Below the pieces are notes generated by a model. It did no database searches, had not been told where the DNA came from, and saw only the letters and a program-made list of their open reading frames with translations. Both the position numbers and the translations under genes were made by a program. From Helianthus annuus (Eukaryota; Streptophyta; Magnoliopsida; Asterales; Asteraceae), in assembly GCF_002127325.2 (NCBI RefSeq), contig NC_035441.2, positions 156,207,122 to 156,271,121 on the forward strand: DNA of 64,000 bases. Reading direction: 5' to 3'. This document shows, one piece after another, positions 21,876-34,704 of the stretch (its first letter is position 1; each line of letters opens with the position of its first letter).

Positions 21876-23538
21876 ATGGCGGATCCCAATGGAGAGAATA
21901 GTCATACAAATGAAGATGACTACGACAATGCGCAAGTGCATCTGACAGGCGCACAGTTAAAGGCTCTGATTGACAACGCTGTTCAGGCAGCTCTGGATCG
22001 TCAATATACTGAGTCTCAAGGCAGAACCGTATCGAAACCACCCTCCAAACCAAAGTCACAATCCAAACCACTCTCCAAACCCAAGAAAGATGACGATAAT
22101 CACTCGTCCGCTGAGAATAGTATTCGTCGCGAACGAGAATATACTGATGCATCTGGTGCCAAGGGCTGCACCTACAAGTACTTCGTGTCTTGTAAGCCCC
22201 GGGAATTCACAGGGGAAAAGGGTGCTGTTGATTGTATCACCTGGCTGGATGAGATGGACACTATTGTGGACATCAGTGGGTGTGCGGAGAAGGATGTGGT
22301 GAAATTTGTGTCACAATCATTTAAGGGCGAGGCCCTAGCATGGTGGAGAGCGTTGGTACAGGCATCTGGTAAGTCTGCTCTATACAAGATGACATGGGAG
22401 GAATTTATTGCTCTCATTAAGGAAAACTACTGTCCTCAGCATGAGGTAGAGAAGATCGAGTCTGATTTTGTGTCACTGGTGCTGACAAACCTGGACTGCC
22501 AGGCCTATTTGACGAGCTTCAATACGATCTCTCGCCTGGTCCCGTACCTTGTGACACCAGAGTCCAGAAGAATCGCCGTTTCATTGGGGGCTTAGAGCCT
22601 GCGATAAAGGCTAGTGTGAAGGCCTCTCGGCTGACGACCTTCAGGTCAGTAACTGACCTCTCCTTGTCTCTCACTTTAGATGTTGTCCGTCTGAGGACGC
22701 TAAGGAACAAGGAGGCGGAAAAGAGGAAACGTGAGGACGACACCTCACGGAGGTCAGGAAAGAAACACCGTGGAAACGGTGAAGGCAAGAGAGGAACTGA
22801 AGCAAAGAAAGATGGGCAAGCTGGAGAAAGGCCCAAATGCAAAGTCTGCCAGAAACCCCACTCTGGAAAATGCAGGTTTGGGTCAAATTCACAGTCCCAG
22901 CCAAAGTCTTTTGCCTGTGGACTATGCAAGTCCAAGGACCATAAGACAGTGGACTGTAAAAAGATCAAGGATGCAACATGCTATGGTTGCAATGAAAAGG
23001 GGCATATCAAGAGTAACTGCCCTAAGAATGCCAGGAAACCGGAAGAGAACAAGAAGACGAATGCGAGAGTCTTCCGCATGGATGCAAAGGAGGCTGTGCT
23101 GAACGACAATGTACTTACAGGTACTTTTCTCGTAAATAATATATTTGCAAGAGTAATTTTCGATTCAGGCGCTGATAAATCCTTTGTAGACCAAAAATTT
23201 TGCGAACTACTGAGTATGCCTATCAAAACCCTAGATGTGAAATACGAGGTAGAGTTAGCAGACGGCACGATAGAAACCGTCTCCACTGTTCTAGAGGGAT
23301 GTGAAATGTCCATTAAGAACCATTCTTTTCCTCTATCTCTACTTCCTTTCAAACTAGCGGGTTTCGACATTGTTCTAGGCATGGACTGGTTATCCCGTAA
23401 TCAGGCCCAAATCGTTTGCAACAAAAGGCTTATAGTGCTAAAGACTCCGAGTGATGAATCGCTCACCATTCGAGGAGACACGCAGTATGGATTACCCGAG
23501 GACGTATCTATGCTCAAAGCTTCTAGATGTTTGAAGAC
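21876..23538 (+). pseudogene. Element D gag and protease, one frameshift
   Basis: The ATG at 21876 gives MADPNGENSHTNEDDYDNAQ, matching the E start (MAKSEETNS). The gag core has [19 protein letters not shown] and AWWRALVQASGK. One base is missing near 22576 (RRIAVSLGA* instead of RRIARFIGG); the other frame continues to 23538. Three CCHC knuckles follow: CKVCQKPHSGKC, CGLCKSKDHKTVDC and [14 protein letters not shown]. The protease site is [10 protein letters not shown] near 23160 and IVLGMDWLS near 23375. The frame ends shortly after ASRC at the RT deletion. Confidence 0.85.
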
Positions 23539-24862
23539 TTAAGGTCGGGCTATCATCAGCTAAAGGTTAGAGATGAAGATGTGCATAAGACAGCATTTAG
23601 GACTCGCTACGGTCATTACGAGTTCCTAGTGATGCCTTTTGGGCTCACAAATGCATCGGCTGCGTTCATATATCTCATGAATCGCGTCTGCAAGCCGTAC
23701 TTGGACAAATTTATCATAGTCTTCATCGACGATATCCTCATATATTCAAAGAACCAAGCTGACCACGAGAAACACCTCCGTTGTATTCTCGAATTGCTAC
23801 AGCGTGAGAAACTCTACGCCAAATTCTCTAAATGCGAATTTTGGCTACGAGAGGTTCAATTTTTGGGTCACGTTGTAAGTGAGCGTGGTATCAAGGTGGA
23901 TCCCGCTAAGGTGGAGGCAGTCATGAACTGGCAAGAGCCAAAGACGCCTACCGAAATTCGTAGTTTCCTGGGGTTAGCAGGATACTACAGGAGATTTATT
24001 GAGAATTTTTCGAGGATTGCTGCGCCCTTGACTTCCCTAACCAAGAAGAAAGAAAAGTTCATTTGGGGCCCAAAGCAGCAAGAGTCCTTCGAAATTCTGA
24101 AGCAGAAGCTAAGCAACGCACCTGTGTTGACCTTACCTGAGGGTACAGAAGAATTCGTAGTTTACTGCGATGCATCACACACAGGCATGGGGTGTGTGCT
24201 TATGCAGAAGGGCAAGGTTATTGCCTACGCTTCACGACAATTAAAGGTGCACGAAAAGAACTACACCACCCATGACTTGGAGTTGGGTGCCGTTGTATTT
24301 GCACTGAAATTATGGAGGCATTACCTCTATGGTATTAAATTTGTGATTTATTCTGATCACAAAATCCTTCAACATCTGTTCAACCAGAAAGAGTTAAACA
24401 TGAGGCAACGCCATTGGATGGAAACATTGAATGATTATGATTGTGAGATCAGGTACCATCCCGGCAAAGCGAATGTAGTCGCTGATGCCTTGAGCAGGAA
24501 AGAAAGGGTAAAACCTATTCGAATCAATGCCAAGAGCATTGAAGTCAAGAACAATTTGATTGAGAGGATATTAGCTGCACAGCGAGAGGCTGTGTTGGAA
24601 GCTAATTATCCTAAGGAAAAGTTAGGAGTAACTGAAGAACAGTTGACTCTTAGCAAGGATGGAATCCTTAGATTAAACGGATGAATATGGGTTCCAATCT
24701 ATGGAGGACTACGAGATGTTATCCTCCAGGAAGCCCATAGTTCCAAATATTCGATCCATCCGGGAGCCGAAAAAATGTATCATGACTTAAAGGCAAACTA
24801 TTGGTGGATAGGCTTGAAAAAGTCTGTAGCCGCCCATGTAGCAAAGTGCTTGACTTGTGCTC
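23539..24862 (+). pseudogene. Element D RT (N-terminus deleted), RNase H, integrase start
   Basis: The frame resumes at [10 protein letters not shown]. Compared with E, about 145 codons (E residues about 564-710) are missing, including the RT fingers. It retains [40 protein letters not shown], RNase [23 protein letters not shown] and [13 protein letters not shown] at 24682-24684 replaces the CGA (Arg) of E, a C-to-T change in a CpG. The integrase zinc-finger part continues to 24862 (CLTCA), where F is inserted; the rest is at 33544. Confidence 0.85.
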
Positions 24863-26305
24863 TATAACAACCCTCGGTAAAACCGACATCCTCATAATAT
24901 TTCCGACACCCTAATATATTTTAAATATCTCAATGTGTCCTTATATGTGCCCCGTATGTGAAAACCGAGCCCAAAATACAAAATAACATATAATATAAAT
25001 AAAAACAATAAAAACTAAGTTGAGGCGGGCCGCATGGGACCTCACCTCAACTTAACGCGGGTCGCGCGAGAGTATAACCAGATTTCGTTTAAATCCTTAG
25101 TTCATGCGGGCCGCGTAGAAGTGCATCCAAGTTAATGCGGGCCGCGAGCGATCTGGAATGTGGCGCAGCCCTGGGCCGCCACGTGGCCCAACACGCGTTG
25201 AACCTAGGTGGTGACCCGGATCAGCTAGCCTAGACCCCTAGGCCATGCGGGCCGCGTAAAGCCCAGCCCATATCCCACGTGGGCCGCGAGAGGACCAGTT
25301 TTCAGCCCTATATAAGGAAGCCTCGGGATTTCATTTCCGATCGCTCACTTCTTTCTTTCTTAAGCAAATTTCTATAGTGGCGTTATTATAACCGGGCATT
25401 ATACCCCCTAAAATAGTGAGGTTCTGCTACGATGTAAGTATTATAACCCCTGGAGACGTATTAGATACGCTGCCCGATTGATCTAGGGTTCCGTAACGGC
25501 TGTCGTGGTTCTGCCCGACGTAGTCGTTGGAATGCCGTCTCGGGGAGGGTATTACTAATGTTAAAATGGGTTATTATACTAACACACGTGCATTTGTGTA
25601 ATTTATAGATTATCTCCAGGAAACCCTTACGAAAAACCTAAAACAGCAATGTGAGTTGATTCACTTTTTGTAAACCTTTTTGTTTACTGTTTTTACAAAA
25701 CCTCACTTAATTAAATATATACAAAGCAGTTATTGAGTATTTGTAAAGAATACAATTATAGTGGGTATGATGGGGTTTTGTATACAAAATGGGTTACTGG
25801 CGTGGTAACATCCCATATGTTGAGTATGACCGTACCACTGATGTTAATTGTGATGTCTTGGATACAAATGTAATTACGGATGTGCCCTCAATACTGCAAA
25901 TTGGTTTTTATTTAAACTTGATTAAACTGGGAATCACTCACCAGTATTTCCCACTGACAAAATGTTTTTAAAACGCGTTTCAGGTAACAAAATGTGAAAG
26001 CCAAATAGAAGCCAGCTGGACAGCACTGGAGGCTTGGAAAGGTGGCAATAAAGTTACCTAATAATAAAATGGATGTTTTTATTCAAATAAATAGAATTTA
26101 TTCCTATGAAACGTGTGTATTGAAAACTTGGGTTTTACCCATATGTTTAATGTTATAAAACATGGTGGTTTACTCTGATTAAAATATTTCCTAACTACGG
26201 TCCTGATGAAAATTTCCGCTGCCAAATTGGATAAATAAATGTGATACCACCGAAACTGGCTCACGGCCGCCCGTCCCACAGAAGAAGGGATCGGGGGCTG
26301 TGACA
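24863..26305 (+). repeat. 5' LTR of element F
   Basis: It begins TATAACAACCCTCGG and ends GGGGGCTGTGACA. The TATA box ctatataagg is at 25308. Seven GCGGGCCGC-type units lie just upstream (25023-25290). Confidence 0.95.
25023..25290 (+). repeat. GCGGGCCGCG near-palindrome array of the F LTR
   Basis: Seven units (first near 25025, then 25057, 25105, 25137, 25171, 25246 and 25279), several with the longer form 'atgcgggccgcg'. They lie in the 290 bases before the TATA box and form a GC-rich island in an AT-rich LTR. Confidence 0.8.
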
Positions 26306-26310
26306 GAAGG

Positions 26311-26322
26311 TGGTATCAGAGC
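26311..26322 (+). other. Primer binding site of element F
   Basis: 'tggtatcagagc' starts five bases after the LTR and is the perfect plant initiator Met tRNA primer site. Confidence 0.95.
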
Positions 26323-26453
26323 TATGCCACTGATTCAGCCACAGAAGTGTTCTGCTGACATCAAAATTCAAAGTGTTAGGAAATAAATTATGGAAATACG
26401 TGTATGATTGTATTTCTTGCTATGTGTTATCTGACTATTTGTTAGTTTACAGT

Positions 26454-27304
26454 ATGAGTGACCAAGGACCTTCTGACGCCTATCGTCAACTGTCTGGTTC
26501 GCCTAGGAGCGAAGACACCTCCTCTTCTCAGCCTGCCCTCTCGGGGTATTCTGCTGACACAGAAGAAGGAATCTTTGTGTTTAAGGCTCAGTCTGCAGAG
26601 CCATTTCCTCAGAAAAAGAGGGGATGGTTCAGTAGGGGAGCGCACGAGCGTAGGAAAAGAATGAAAAAGTTGCAGGAACAACGAGTGTTAGCTGCAGCAA
26701 AAAGAGAAACTGATGCTTATAATCAGGATATGCTCAATAGGGGTATGCTAATATCCATATTTTAGCAACCACTGCTGCTGACCCAAACCTGGAACAATTG
26801 CTAGCACCACAACCACAAAATCCTGACCAACCCATGGAAGTAGAAGACCAGATAGAAATGCCTGATTACAACCCGGAGGAGATACCTAGGGTACCTGCAC
26901 CTGATCCTCTAGACCCAAACAACTACGACCCCTGGTGGGACGATGTTAGGGACTACGTGCAACAAAACCCAATATAGGAAAATGTGCCAATTCCCAACTT
27001 AGGAGCTTACCCAGGGTTAGATCCTCAAGATCCCTACAACATTAGTGATGCATATGTTAGGGAAATTTTAGAGAATCCATACCCGTACCAAGCCCCTATG
27101 CCTCCGTATCAGGAACCCGTACCTCAGTTTCCAAACCCAGTCCTAGAACCTGCACCCCCAATGAGTGCAGAAAATGTCCAGGAACTTAGGACTTTTAGGG
27201 AGGAAATTTTAGAAAGCAGTGATCGTATGCGACAGGTGGGAGAACGCCTCGTATGGAAATACGATGAGCGTAATATGGATTTTTGGATGAATCCATATCA
27301 GTAA
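26454..27304 (+). pseudogene. Element F extra ORF before gag, frameshifted
   Basis: The ATG at 26454 starts MSDQGPSDAYRQLSGSP; the first frame ends at a stop at 26763-26765. A one-base-type shift just before it would continue as LATTAADPNLEQLL. That frame has one TAG at 26975-26977 and then runs to 27304 (ending FWMNPYQ). It is acidic and Pro-rich with a basic patch (KKRGWFSRGAHERRKRMKK). Position and composition match the extra frames of D and E; sequence similarity is weak. Function unknown. It is damaged although the gag-pol of the same element is intact. Confidence 0.55.
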
Positions 27305-27588
27305 AGGTGATAGTAGAAACAGTAATAATAATAATAATAAAATAATATATGTGTGTATGTGTTAAAAAAAAAAAAAAAAACTACGGATGCTTATTATTAG
27401 TATTGTAGCTTTACATTTCAGCCGGTATTGTAATTTAAATTTCAGTACTAGTGTGTAATGATGCATACTATATAAATAGAGTAAAAGTCGCAATGCTCGA
27501 CGTTTTTGGTTAAACGTGCGTGTTATGTGATTGGCTATATTCAAATATTAATTGTGATATTAATATTTGGTAAATGTTTAAAATTCAG

Positions 27589-30500
27589 ATGGCCGACGAG
27601 GGAAATCAAGATAATCTGAATAACGATAACCAGAGTAACATTAACATGGTTAATGAGAATTCGGACAACAATAACAATGGAAACCAAATGGATAATAGTG
27701 CCGTTCAACATATAGTGGCACAAGGAATTATAGATGCAATGCCATTTATTATTCAAACGGTTCAAGAAGCGAATAATAAAAGTAAGCATAGCAGTAAACG
27801 ACCAAGTGAACCGGAACACAGCGTGAACAATGGACCCGTACTTCAAGCGCCCATTCCCAAAAGAAGAAGAACCATGCCATATGGTTGTTCTTACAAGGAA
27901 TTCTGGTCCTGTAAACCAATAGAATTCTCGGGCAATGAAGGACCCATTGCAGCTCTACGCTGGATGGAGAAAATTGAGGCTGTTTTAAAAATAAGCAAAT
28001 GTGCTGAAGAAGATAAGATAATGTTTGCTTCAAATCTGTTTAAAAACGCAGCCTTAGAATGGTGGAACACTATCCTCCAGTCAAGAGGAAGTGATAGGAT
28101 TTATAACATGGAATGGGAGGAATTTAAGAATATGGTAGAAAGGAAATTCTGCCCTCCCAATGAAAAGGAACAAATAGCAAATAAGTTTCTGAATCTAAGA
28201 ATGACCGGAGTAGACAGTAAGGGTTACACTACCACATTCTTTGAATATGCTAGGATAGTACCTACCCTTGCATCACCTGAACCGGTATTAATCTCCCGTT
28301 ATATCTGGGGATTAATTGGAGAGATTAGACATGTAGTCAAGGCAGCTAGACCCCAAACCATAGAGGAAGCTGTAGAACTAGCCAATACCTTGACAGATGA
28401 GTTAATCCGTACTAGAGAAGAAGACCAGAGGAGAAACCTAACCCAAAGGCTTACTCAAGAATTCCGTTCTGGGAATTCCAATCGTAGGAATGTAGGTTCT
28501 ACATCTGCACCCTACTGCAAAGCCTGCAGAAAGAAGCATTCTGGAAGATGCTCTACTTACTGTAATTTTTGCAAGGCCCCAAGACACAAGGAAGAGAATT
28601 GCAGGAAGAAATCCAGTAATGGAATGTGTTTCAATTGTGGAGAAAAAGGTCACATTAGGACAAACTGTCCAAAGTTAGCCCCAGCTGCAACCAACAAGAA
28701 CACTAAAAATGCTAGAGCATTCGTGCTAACTGCAGACGAAGCTAGACTAATTCCGGACGTCATTACTGGTACGTTTTTAGTTAATGATATTTTTGCTAAA
28801 GTATTATTTGACTCTGGTGCCAACCAAAGTTTTATTAATACTTCATTTTGCAAACTCCTAAATCAATCATTAACTAAACTACCACAAGAATGTCTAGTAG
28901 AAACAGCAAATGGAGAAACCATTAAGATTTCTGAAATCTTGCAAGGAGCAAAAATAGAAATTTTTAATCAAAAATTTATTGCAAACCTTTACCCAATGAA
29001 TCTGGTAGGATTTGATGTCGTATTAGGAATGGATTGGTTAATAACCAATGAAGCCAATATCCTATGTGATCAAAAGTCAATACAGATAAAATCACCAAGA
29101 GGTGAAAAGATCACAATTAAAGGAGATAAGTTATCTAGATCCACTAAATTCATCTCTGTGATGAAAACTGCAAGTTGTATAAGGAAAGGATCTATAGTGT
29201 ATTTGATTTCTATAATCACTAACACTAAAGGAAAAGAATTAAAAGACATTCCAGTAGTGTCCCAATTTTCAGATGTCTTTCCAGAAGAATTGCCAGGACT
29301 ACCGCCAGACAGGGAAGTTGAATTCCGAATTCACCTGTTACCAGGGACAGCACCGATTGCCAAAGCACCTTATCGTTTAGCACCCGCTGAAATGCAAGAA
29401 CTAAAGAAACAATTAGACGAATTGTTGGAGAAAGGATTTATACAGCCAAGTTCATCGCCATGGGGAGCGCCGATTTTATTTGTTAAAAAGAAGGGCGGAT
29501 CAATGCGTATGTGCATTGACTACCGTGAATTGAACAAAGTCACGATTAAGAATCGGTATCCATTACCGAGGATCGATGATTTGTTTGATCAACTTCAAGG
29601 AGCTCGATTTTTCTCTAAAATCGATTTAAGATCAGGATATCATCAATTAAAGGTACAGGAAGAGGATATTCCTAAAACCGCATTCAGAACAAGGTATGGT
29701 CATTATGAATTTACTGTCATGCCATTTGGTTTAACCAATGCCCCAGCCGCATTTATGGACATGATGAACCGAATATGTAAGCCATATTTGGATAAATTCA
29801 TAATTGTTTTCATAGATGATATTCTAATTTACTCTAAAAGTAAAGAAGAGCATGCAAAACACTTGCACTTACTTTTAAGTTTATTGAGAAAGGAAAAGCT
29901 TTATGCTAAGTTTTCAAAGTGTGAGTTTTGGTTAGAACAGGTACAATTTCTCGGACATTTAGTTAATCATGAAGGAATTCATGTAGATCCAACAAAGATC
30001 GAGGCAATTACCAAATGGAAAACCCCAGAGTCACCAACTGAAGTTAGAAGTTTCTTAGGATTGGCCGGTTATTATAGAAGATTTATCCGAGATTTTTCTA
30101 GAATAGCCATCCCTTTAACTAAGTTAACCTGTAAATCTGTTAAGTTTGAATGGGGACCAAAACAAGAAGAAGCCTTTAGAATCCTTAAGCAAAGATTAAT
30201 CCATACACCCATACTAGCGTTACCAGAAGGAACTGAAGACTTTGTAGTCTTTTGTGATGCTTCTAAGTTAGGTTATGAATGCGTATTGATGCAACGTCAA
30301 AAGGTTATAGCTTATGCATCTAGACAGCTTAAGAGTCATGAAGGAAATTATTCGACCCATGATTTGGAATTAGGAGCCATAATTTTTGCCCTTAAGATTT
30401 GGAGACATTATCTTTATGGTAGTAAATTTACCATATTCACGGATCATAAGAGTTTAAGATATGTCTTTGGGCAAAAAGAATTGAATATGAGACAGAGACG

Positions 30501-32064
30501 CTGGATGGAATTACTTAGTGATTATGATTGTGATATCCAGTATCATGCAGGAAAAGCCAATGTGGTGGCTGATGCTTTAAGTCGAAAATATCACGAAAAG
30601 CCAAAAAGGGTACGTTCTCTTAAATTAAATCTACAAGTAGATTTAAACAATCAGATTAGAAAAGCACAAAAATCAGTAATCAAGGAGGATACTGAAAAAT
30701 TAAAAGGAATGATTAAGCAATTAGAACAAGGAACAGATGGAATTTGGAGGTTCCATAAAAAGAGAATGTGGATACCTAAATTAGGAAATTTACGTCACCG
30801 TATATTAGAAGAAGCCCATAAGTCTAAATATACGATGCATCCAGGAAGTGATAAAATGTACCAGGATTTAAGGAAAAATTTCTGGTGGATAGGAATGAAA
30901 AAGGATGTAGCAGCTTATGTTTCTAAATGTTTAACTTGCTCACAAGTTAAAGCTGAACATCAGAAACCCTCAGGTTTGTTACAACAATTAGAAATACCAG
31001 TTTGGAAATGGGAATTGATAACAATGGATTTTGTTATCAAATTGCCTAAAACAAGGAAAGGAAATGATACAATCTGGGTGATTGTAGATAGGTTAACCAA
31101 GTCAGCTCATTTCTTACCAATGAAGGAAACCTTTAGTATGGAACAATTAGCCAAATTATATGTAAATGAAATCGTTTCTTTACATGGCATTCCTTTATCA
31201 ATTGTTTCTGATAGGGATAGCCGTTTTACCTCTCATTTTTGGTCAAGTTTCCAAAAAGCAATGGGAACCAGGATAAATCTAAGCACAGCTTATCATCCTC
31301 AAACGGACGGACAAAGCGAAAAGACAATTCAGACAATGGAGGACATGCTTAGAGCTTGTGTAATTGATTTTGGAGGTAATTGGGACGAACACTTACCTTT
31401 AATAGAATTTTCTTATAATAACAGTTACCACACAAGTATCAATGCTGCACCATTCGAAGCACTTTATGGACGAAAGTGCAGAACCCCAGTCTGTTGGGCA
31501 GAAATTGGGGAAAAACAATTATCTGGACCCGAAATAGTACAAGAAACAACTGATAAAATCATTCAAGTCAAGGAACGACTGAAAAAAGCACGTGATCGCC
31601 AAAAGAGCTATGCTGATAACAGACGCAAACCATTAGAATTTCAAGTAGGAGATAAAGTATTATTGAAAGTCTCTCCCTGGAAAGGAGTGGTAAGATTCAT
31701 CAAAAGAGGAAAGCTTAGTCCCAGGTATATTGGACCTTTCAAAATTCTTGAAAGAGTAGGACCGGTAGCCTATCAGCTACAACTGCCAGAGGAAATGGCA
31801 GCAATACATGACGTGTTTCATGTATCTAATCTCAAAAAGTGTTTAGCCGATGAATCACTCCTAGTACCTCTCAAGGATATAGAGGTTAATGAACAACTCA
31901 AATTTGTAGAAAGGCCTCTACAGATTGAAGATAGAAAAATTAAGAATCTCAAGCATAAGAGATTAGTTCTGGTCAAAGTGAAATGGGAGTCCAAAAGAGG
32001 ACCCGAATACACATGGGAACTTGAATCAGAAATGCAAAAGAAATATCCACACTTGTTCCAGTAG
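27589..32064 (+). CDS. Element F gag-pol polyprotein, intact
   Basis: The frame opens at 27574 (residue numbers here count from that ATG, 1496 codons). I prefer the ATG at 27589, because MADEGNQD matches the MA(D/K) starts of D and E. Gag core is about residues 100-280; CCHC knuckles 315-326, 330-343 and 352-365; protease Asp413 (DSGA); RT Asp684 and FIDD 746-749; RNase H Asp895, Glu932, Asp957 and Asp1000; integrase zinc residues His1082, His1089, Cys1119 and Cys1122; DD35E residues Asp1152, Asp1213 and Glu1249; chromodomain-like end from about 1465 ([16 protein letters not shown]). Gag and pol form one frame, as in chromoviruses, so processing by its own protease is expected. One oddity: Glu replaces a conserved Gly after the first RNase H Asp ([10 protein letters not shown]). 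Confidence 0.95.
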   Translation: MADEGNQDNLNNDNQSNINMVNENSDNNNNGNQMDNSAVQHIVAQGIIDAMPFIIQTVQEANNKSKHSSKRPSEPEHSVNNGPVLQAPIPKRRRTMPYGCSYKEFWSCKPIEFSGNEGPIAALRWMEKIEAVLKISKCAEEDKIMFASNLFKNAALEWWNTILQSRGSDRIYNMEWEEFKNMVERKFCPPNEKEQIANKFLNLRMTGVDSKGYTTTFFEYARIVPTLASPEPVLISRYIWGLIGEIRHVVKAARPQTIEEAVELANTLTDELIRTREEDQRRNLTQRLTQEFRSGNSNRRNVGSTSAPYCKACRKKHSGRCSTYCNFCKAPRHKEENCRKKSSNGMCFNCGEKGHIRTNCPKLAPAATNKNTKNARAFVLTADEARLIPDVITGTFLVNDIFAKVLFDSGANQSFINTSFCKLLNQSLTKLPQECLVETANGETIKISEILQGAKIEIFNQKFIANLYPMNLVGFDVVLGMDWLITNEANILCDQKSIQIKSPRGEKITIKGDKLSRSTKFISVMKTASCIRKGSIVYLISIITNTKGKELKDIPVVSQFSDVFPEELPGLPPDREVEFRIHLLPGTAPIAKAPYRLAPAEMQELKKQLDELLEKGFIQPSSSPWGAPILFVKKKGGSMRMCIDYRELNKVTIKNRYPLPRIDDLFDQLQGARFFSKIDLRSGYHQLKVQEEDIPKTAFRTRYGHYEFTVMPFGLTNAPAAFMDMMNRICKPYLDKFIIVFIDDILIYSKSKEEHAKHLHLLLSLLRKEKLYAKFSKCEFWLEQVQFLGHLVNHEGIHVDPTKIEAITKWKTPESPTEVRSFLGLAGYYRRFIRDFSRIAIPLTKLTCKSVKFEWGPKQEEAFRILKQRLIHTPILALPEGTEDFVVFCDASKLGYECVLMQRQKVIAYASRQLKSHEGNYSTHDLELGAIIFALKIWRHYLYGSKFTIFTDHKSLRYVFGQKELNMRQRRWMELLSDYDCDIQYHAGKANVVADALSRKYHEKPKRVRSLKLNLQVDLNNQIRKAQKSVIKEDTEKLKGMIKQLEQGTDGIWRFHKKRMWIPKLGNLRHRILEEAHKSKYTMHPGSDKMYQDLRKNFWWIGMKKDVAAYVSKCLTCSQVKAEHQKPSGLLQQLEIPVWKWELITMDFVIKLPKTRKGNDTIWVIVDRLTKSAHFLPMKETFSMEQLAKLYVNEIVSLHGIPLSIVSDRDSRFTSHFWSSFQKAMGTRINLSTAYHPQTDGQSEKTIQTMEDMLRACVIDFGGNWDEHLPLIEFSYNNSYHTSINAAPFEALYGRKCRTPVCWAEIGEKQLSGPEIVQETTDKIIQVKERLKKARDRQKSYADNRRKPLEFQVGDKVLLKVSPWKGVVRFIKRGKLSPRYIGPFKILERVGPVAYQLQLPEEMAAIHDVFHVSNLKKCLADESLLVPLKDIEVNEQLKFVERPLQIEDRKIKNLKHKRLVLVKVKWESKRGPEYTWELESEMQKKYPHLFQ

Positions 32065-32088
32065 ATCTCGAGGACGAGCTCTAAAACA

Positions 32089-32100
32089 AGGTGGGGAGGA
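32089..32100 (+). other. Polypurine tract of element F
   Basis: 'aggtggggagga' directly precedes the 3' LTR. Confidence 0.8.
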
Positions 32101-33543
32101 TATAACAACCCTCGGTAAAACCGACATCCTCATAATATTTCCGACACCCTAATATATTTTAAATATCTCAATGTGTCCTTATATGTGCCCCGTATGTGAA
32201 AACCGAGCCCAAAATACAAAATAACATATAATATAAATAAAAACAATAAAAACTAAGTTGAGGCGGGCCGCATGGGACCTCACCTCAACTTAACGCGGGC
32301 CACGCGAGAGTATAACCAGATTTCGTTTAAATCCTTAGTTCATGCGGGCCGCGTAGAAGTGCATCCAAGTTAATGCGGGCCGCGAGCGATCTGGAATGTG
32401 GCGCAGCCCTGGGCCGCCACGTGGCCCAACACGCGTTGAACCTAGGTGGTGACCCGGATCAGCTAGCCTAGACCCCTAGGCCATGCGGGCCGCGTAAAGC
32501 CCAGCCCATATCCCACGTGGGCCGCGAGAGGACCAGTTTTCAGCCCTATATAAGGAAGCCTCGGGATTTCATTTCCGATCGCTCACTTCTTTCTTTCTTA
32601 AGCAAATTTCTATAGTGGCGTTATTATAACCGGGCATTATACCCCCTAAAATAGCGAGGTTCTGCTACGATGTAAGTATTATAACCCCTGGAGACGTATT
32701 AGATACGCTGCCCGATTGATCTAGGGTTCCGTAACGGCTGTCGTGGTTCTGCCCGACGTAGTCGTTGGAATGCCGTCTCGGGGAGGGTATTACTAATGTT
32801 AAAATGGGTTATTATACTAACACACGTGCATTTGTGTAATTTATAGATTATCTCCAGGAAACCCTTACGAAAAACCTAAAACAGCAATGTGAGTTGATTC
32901 ACTTTTTGTAAACCTTTTTGTTTACTGTTTTTACAAAACCTCACTTAATTAAATATATACAAAGCAGTTATTGAGTATTTGTAAAGAATACAATTATAGT
33001 GGGTATGATGGGGTTTTGTATACAAAATGAGTTACTGGCGTGGTAACATCCCATATGTTGAGTATGACCGTACCACTGATGTTAATTGTGATGTCTTGGA
33101 TACAAATGTAATTGCGGATGTGCCCTCAATACTGCAAATTGGTTTTTACTTAAACTTGATTAAACTGGGAATCACTCACCAATATTTCCCACTGACAAAA
33201 TGTTTTTAAAACGCGTTTCAGGTAACAAAATGTGAAAGCCAAATAGAAGCCAGCTGGACAGCACTGGAGGCTTGGAAAAGTGGCAATAAAGTTAGCTAAT
33301 AATAAAATGGATGTTTTTATCCAAATAAATAGGATTTATTCCTATGAAACGTGTGTATTGAAAACTTGGGTTTTACCCATATGTTTAATGTTATAAAACA
33401 TGGTGGTTTACTCTGATTAAAATATTTCCTAACTACGGTCCTGATGAAAATTTCCGCTGCCAAATTGGATAAATAAATGTGATACCACCGAAACTGGCTC
33501 ACGGCCGCCCGTCCCACAGAAGAAGGGATCGGGGGCTGTGACA
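32101..33543 (+). repeat. 3' LTR of element F
   Basis: It is 1443 bp with the same ends as the 5' copy, including the unusual TA start. Differences include cgggtcgcg/cgggccacg, tagtgagg/tagcgagg, attacgg/attgcgg and ttacctaa/ttagctaa. Confidence 0.95.
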
Positions 33544-34669
33544 TGCTCAAGTCAAAGCCGAGCACCAAAAGCCGTCTGGCTTGCTACAACAGCCTGAACT
33601 TCCCGAGTGGAAGTGGGAATGCGTAACTATGGACTTCATAACCAAGTTACCCAAAACCCGGAAAGGAAACGATACAATATGGATTATAGTCAATAGGTTG
33701 ACTAAATCAGCTCATTTTCTACCCATCAAGGAGACGTATAGCTTCGATATGCTAGCCCAACTTTATGTTGATAAGATTGTAGCCTTACACGGCATACCTG
33801 TGTCTATTATCTCCGACAGGGATACTAGATACACGTCTCATTTCTGGAAGAGTTTCCAGCAATCTTTGGGCACGCGTTTGAACTTCAGTACGGCTTACCA
33901 TCCACAGACGGACGGTCAGAGTGAGCGTACTATCCAAACGCTAGAAGACATGCTTCGTGCATGTGCGATCGATTTAGGTGGTAACTGGGATAAGAATCTA
34001 CCCCTAATCGAATTCTCCTACAATAATAGCTACCATACCAGCATAAAGGCTGCGCCTTTAGAGGCATTATACGGTAGGAAATGTAGATCGCCTGTTTGTT
34101 GGGCGGAAGTGGGGGAGGTCCAATTATCAGGACCGGAGATAGTTTTCCAGACAACGGACAAGATTGTCCAGATTCGGGAACGTCTCAAGGCTGCCAGAGA
34201 CAGGCAGAAAAGTTACGCTGATCCGAAGCGTAAGAATTTTCACTTCGAAGTGGGTGAAAAAGTATTGCTTAAAGTATCACCCTGGAAAGGGGTGATGCGT
34301 TCCGGCAAGAAAGGCAAACTGAGTCCGAGATACATAGGACCTTTTGAGGTCATTGAACGTGTCGGATCAGTCGCCTATAAATTGAACTTGCCTGAAGAGC
34401 TCAATGGAATTCACAATGTGTTCCACATCTGCAATCTCAAGAAGTGCTTCGCCGATGAATCATTGGTGATCCCACACACAGATGTGCATATAGATGAGAG
34501 CTCAAAGTTTGTAGAGAAGCCTTTGTCGATTGAAGATCGACAGGTGAAGAAGCTTCGAAGAAAACACGTACCGATTGTAAAGGTCAAATGGGATGCTCGT
34601 AGAGGTCCCGAATACACGTGGGAAGTCGAAGCCACAATGAAAGAAAAATACCCTTATTTATTTGAGTAA
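33544..34669 (+). pseudogene. Element D integrase and chromodomain, separated from the rest by F
   Basis: It begins in frame at [14 protein letters not shown] after the duplicated tgctc. The catalytic triad is present ([25 protein letters not shown]). VDRLTK of relatives is VNRLTK here. The GPY/F-like region ([15 protein letters not shown]) and terminal chromodomain ([18 protein letters not shown]) end at KYPYLFE, stop at 34667-34669. This part of D has no stop, but it cannot be reached from the damaged upstream gene. Confidence 0.9.
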
Positions 34670-34689
34670 ATCTCGGGTCGAGATTTATT

Positions 34690-34704
34690 TTAAGGGGGTG
34701 AGGA
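34690..34704 (+). other. Polypurine tract of element D
   Basis: 'ttaagggggtgagga' lies against the 3' LTR start. E has the same tract, reversed, at 38955-38970. Confidence 0.85.

Larger units (their letters stand above)
24863..33543 (+). mobile_element. Element F: complete Ty3/gypsy chromovirus (Tekay-like), likely recent
   Basis: Two 1443-bp LTRs flank a PBS, a damaged extra ORF, an intact 1496-codon gag-pol and a PPT. The target duplication is perfect: tgctc at 24858-24862 and 33544-33548. Removing F restores the D integrase codons [11 protein letters not shown]. By eye I count about 11 LTR differences (under 1%). Confidence 0.95.

Noticed and set aside
25789..33209. 60-codon frame in both F LTRs (25789-25971 and 33027-33209)
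   Set aside because: LTR duplication again; short, with no start-context or conservation evidence.
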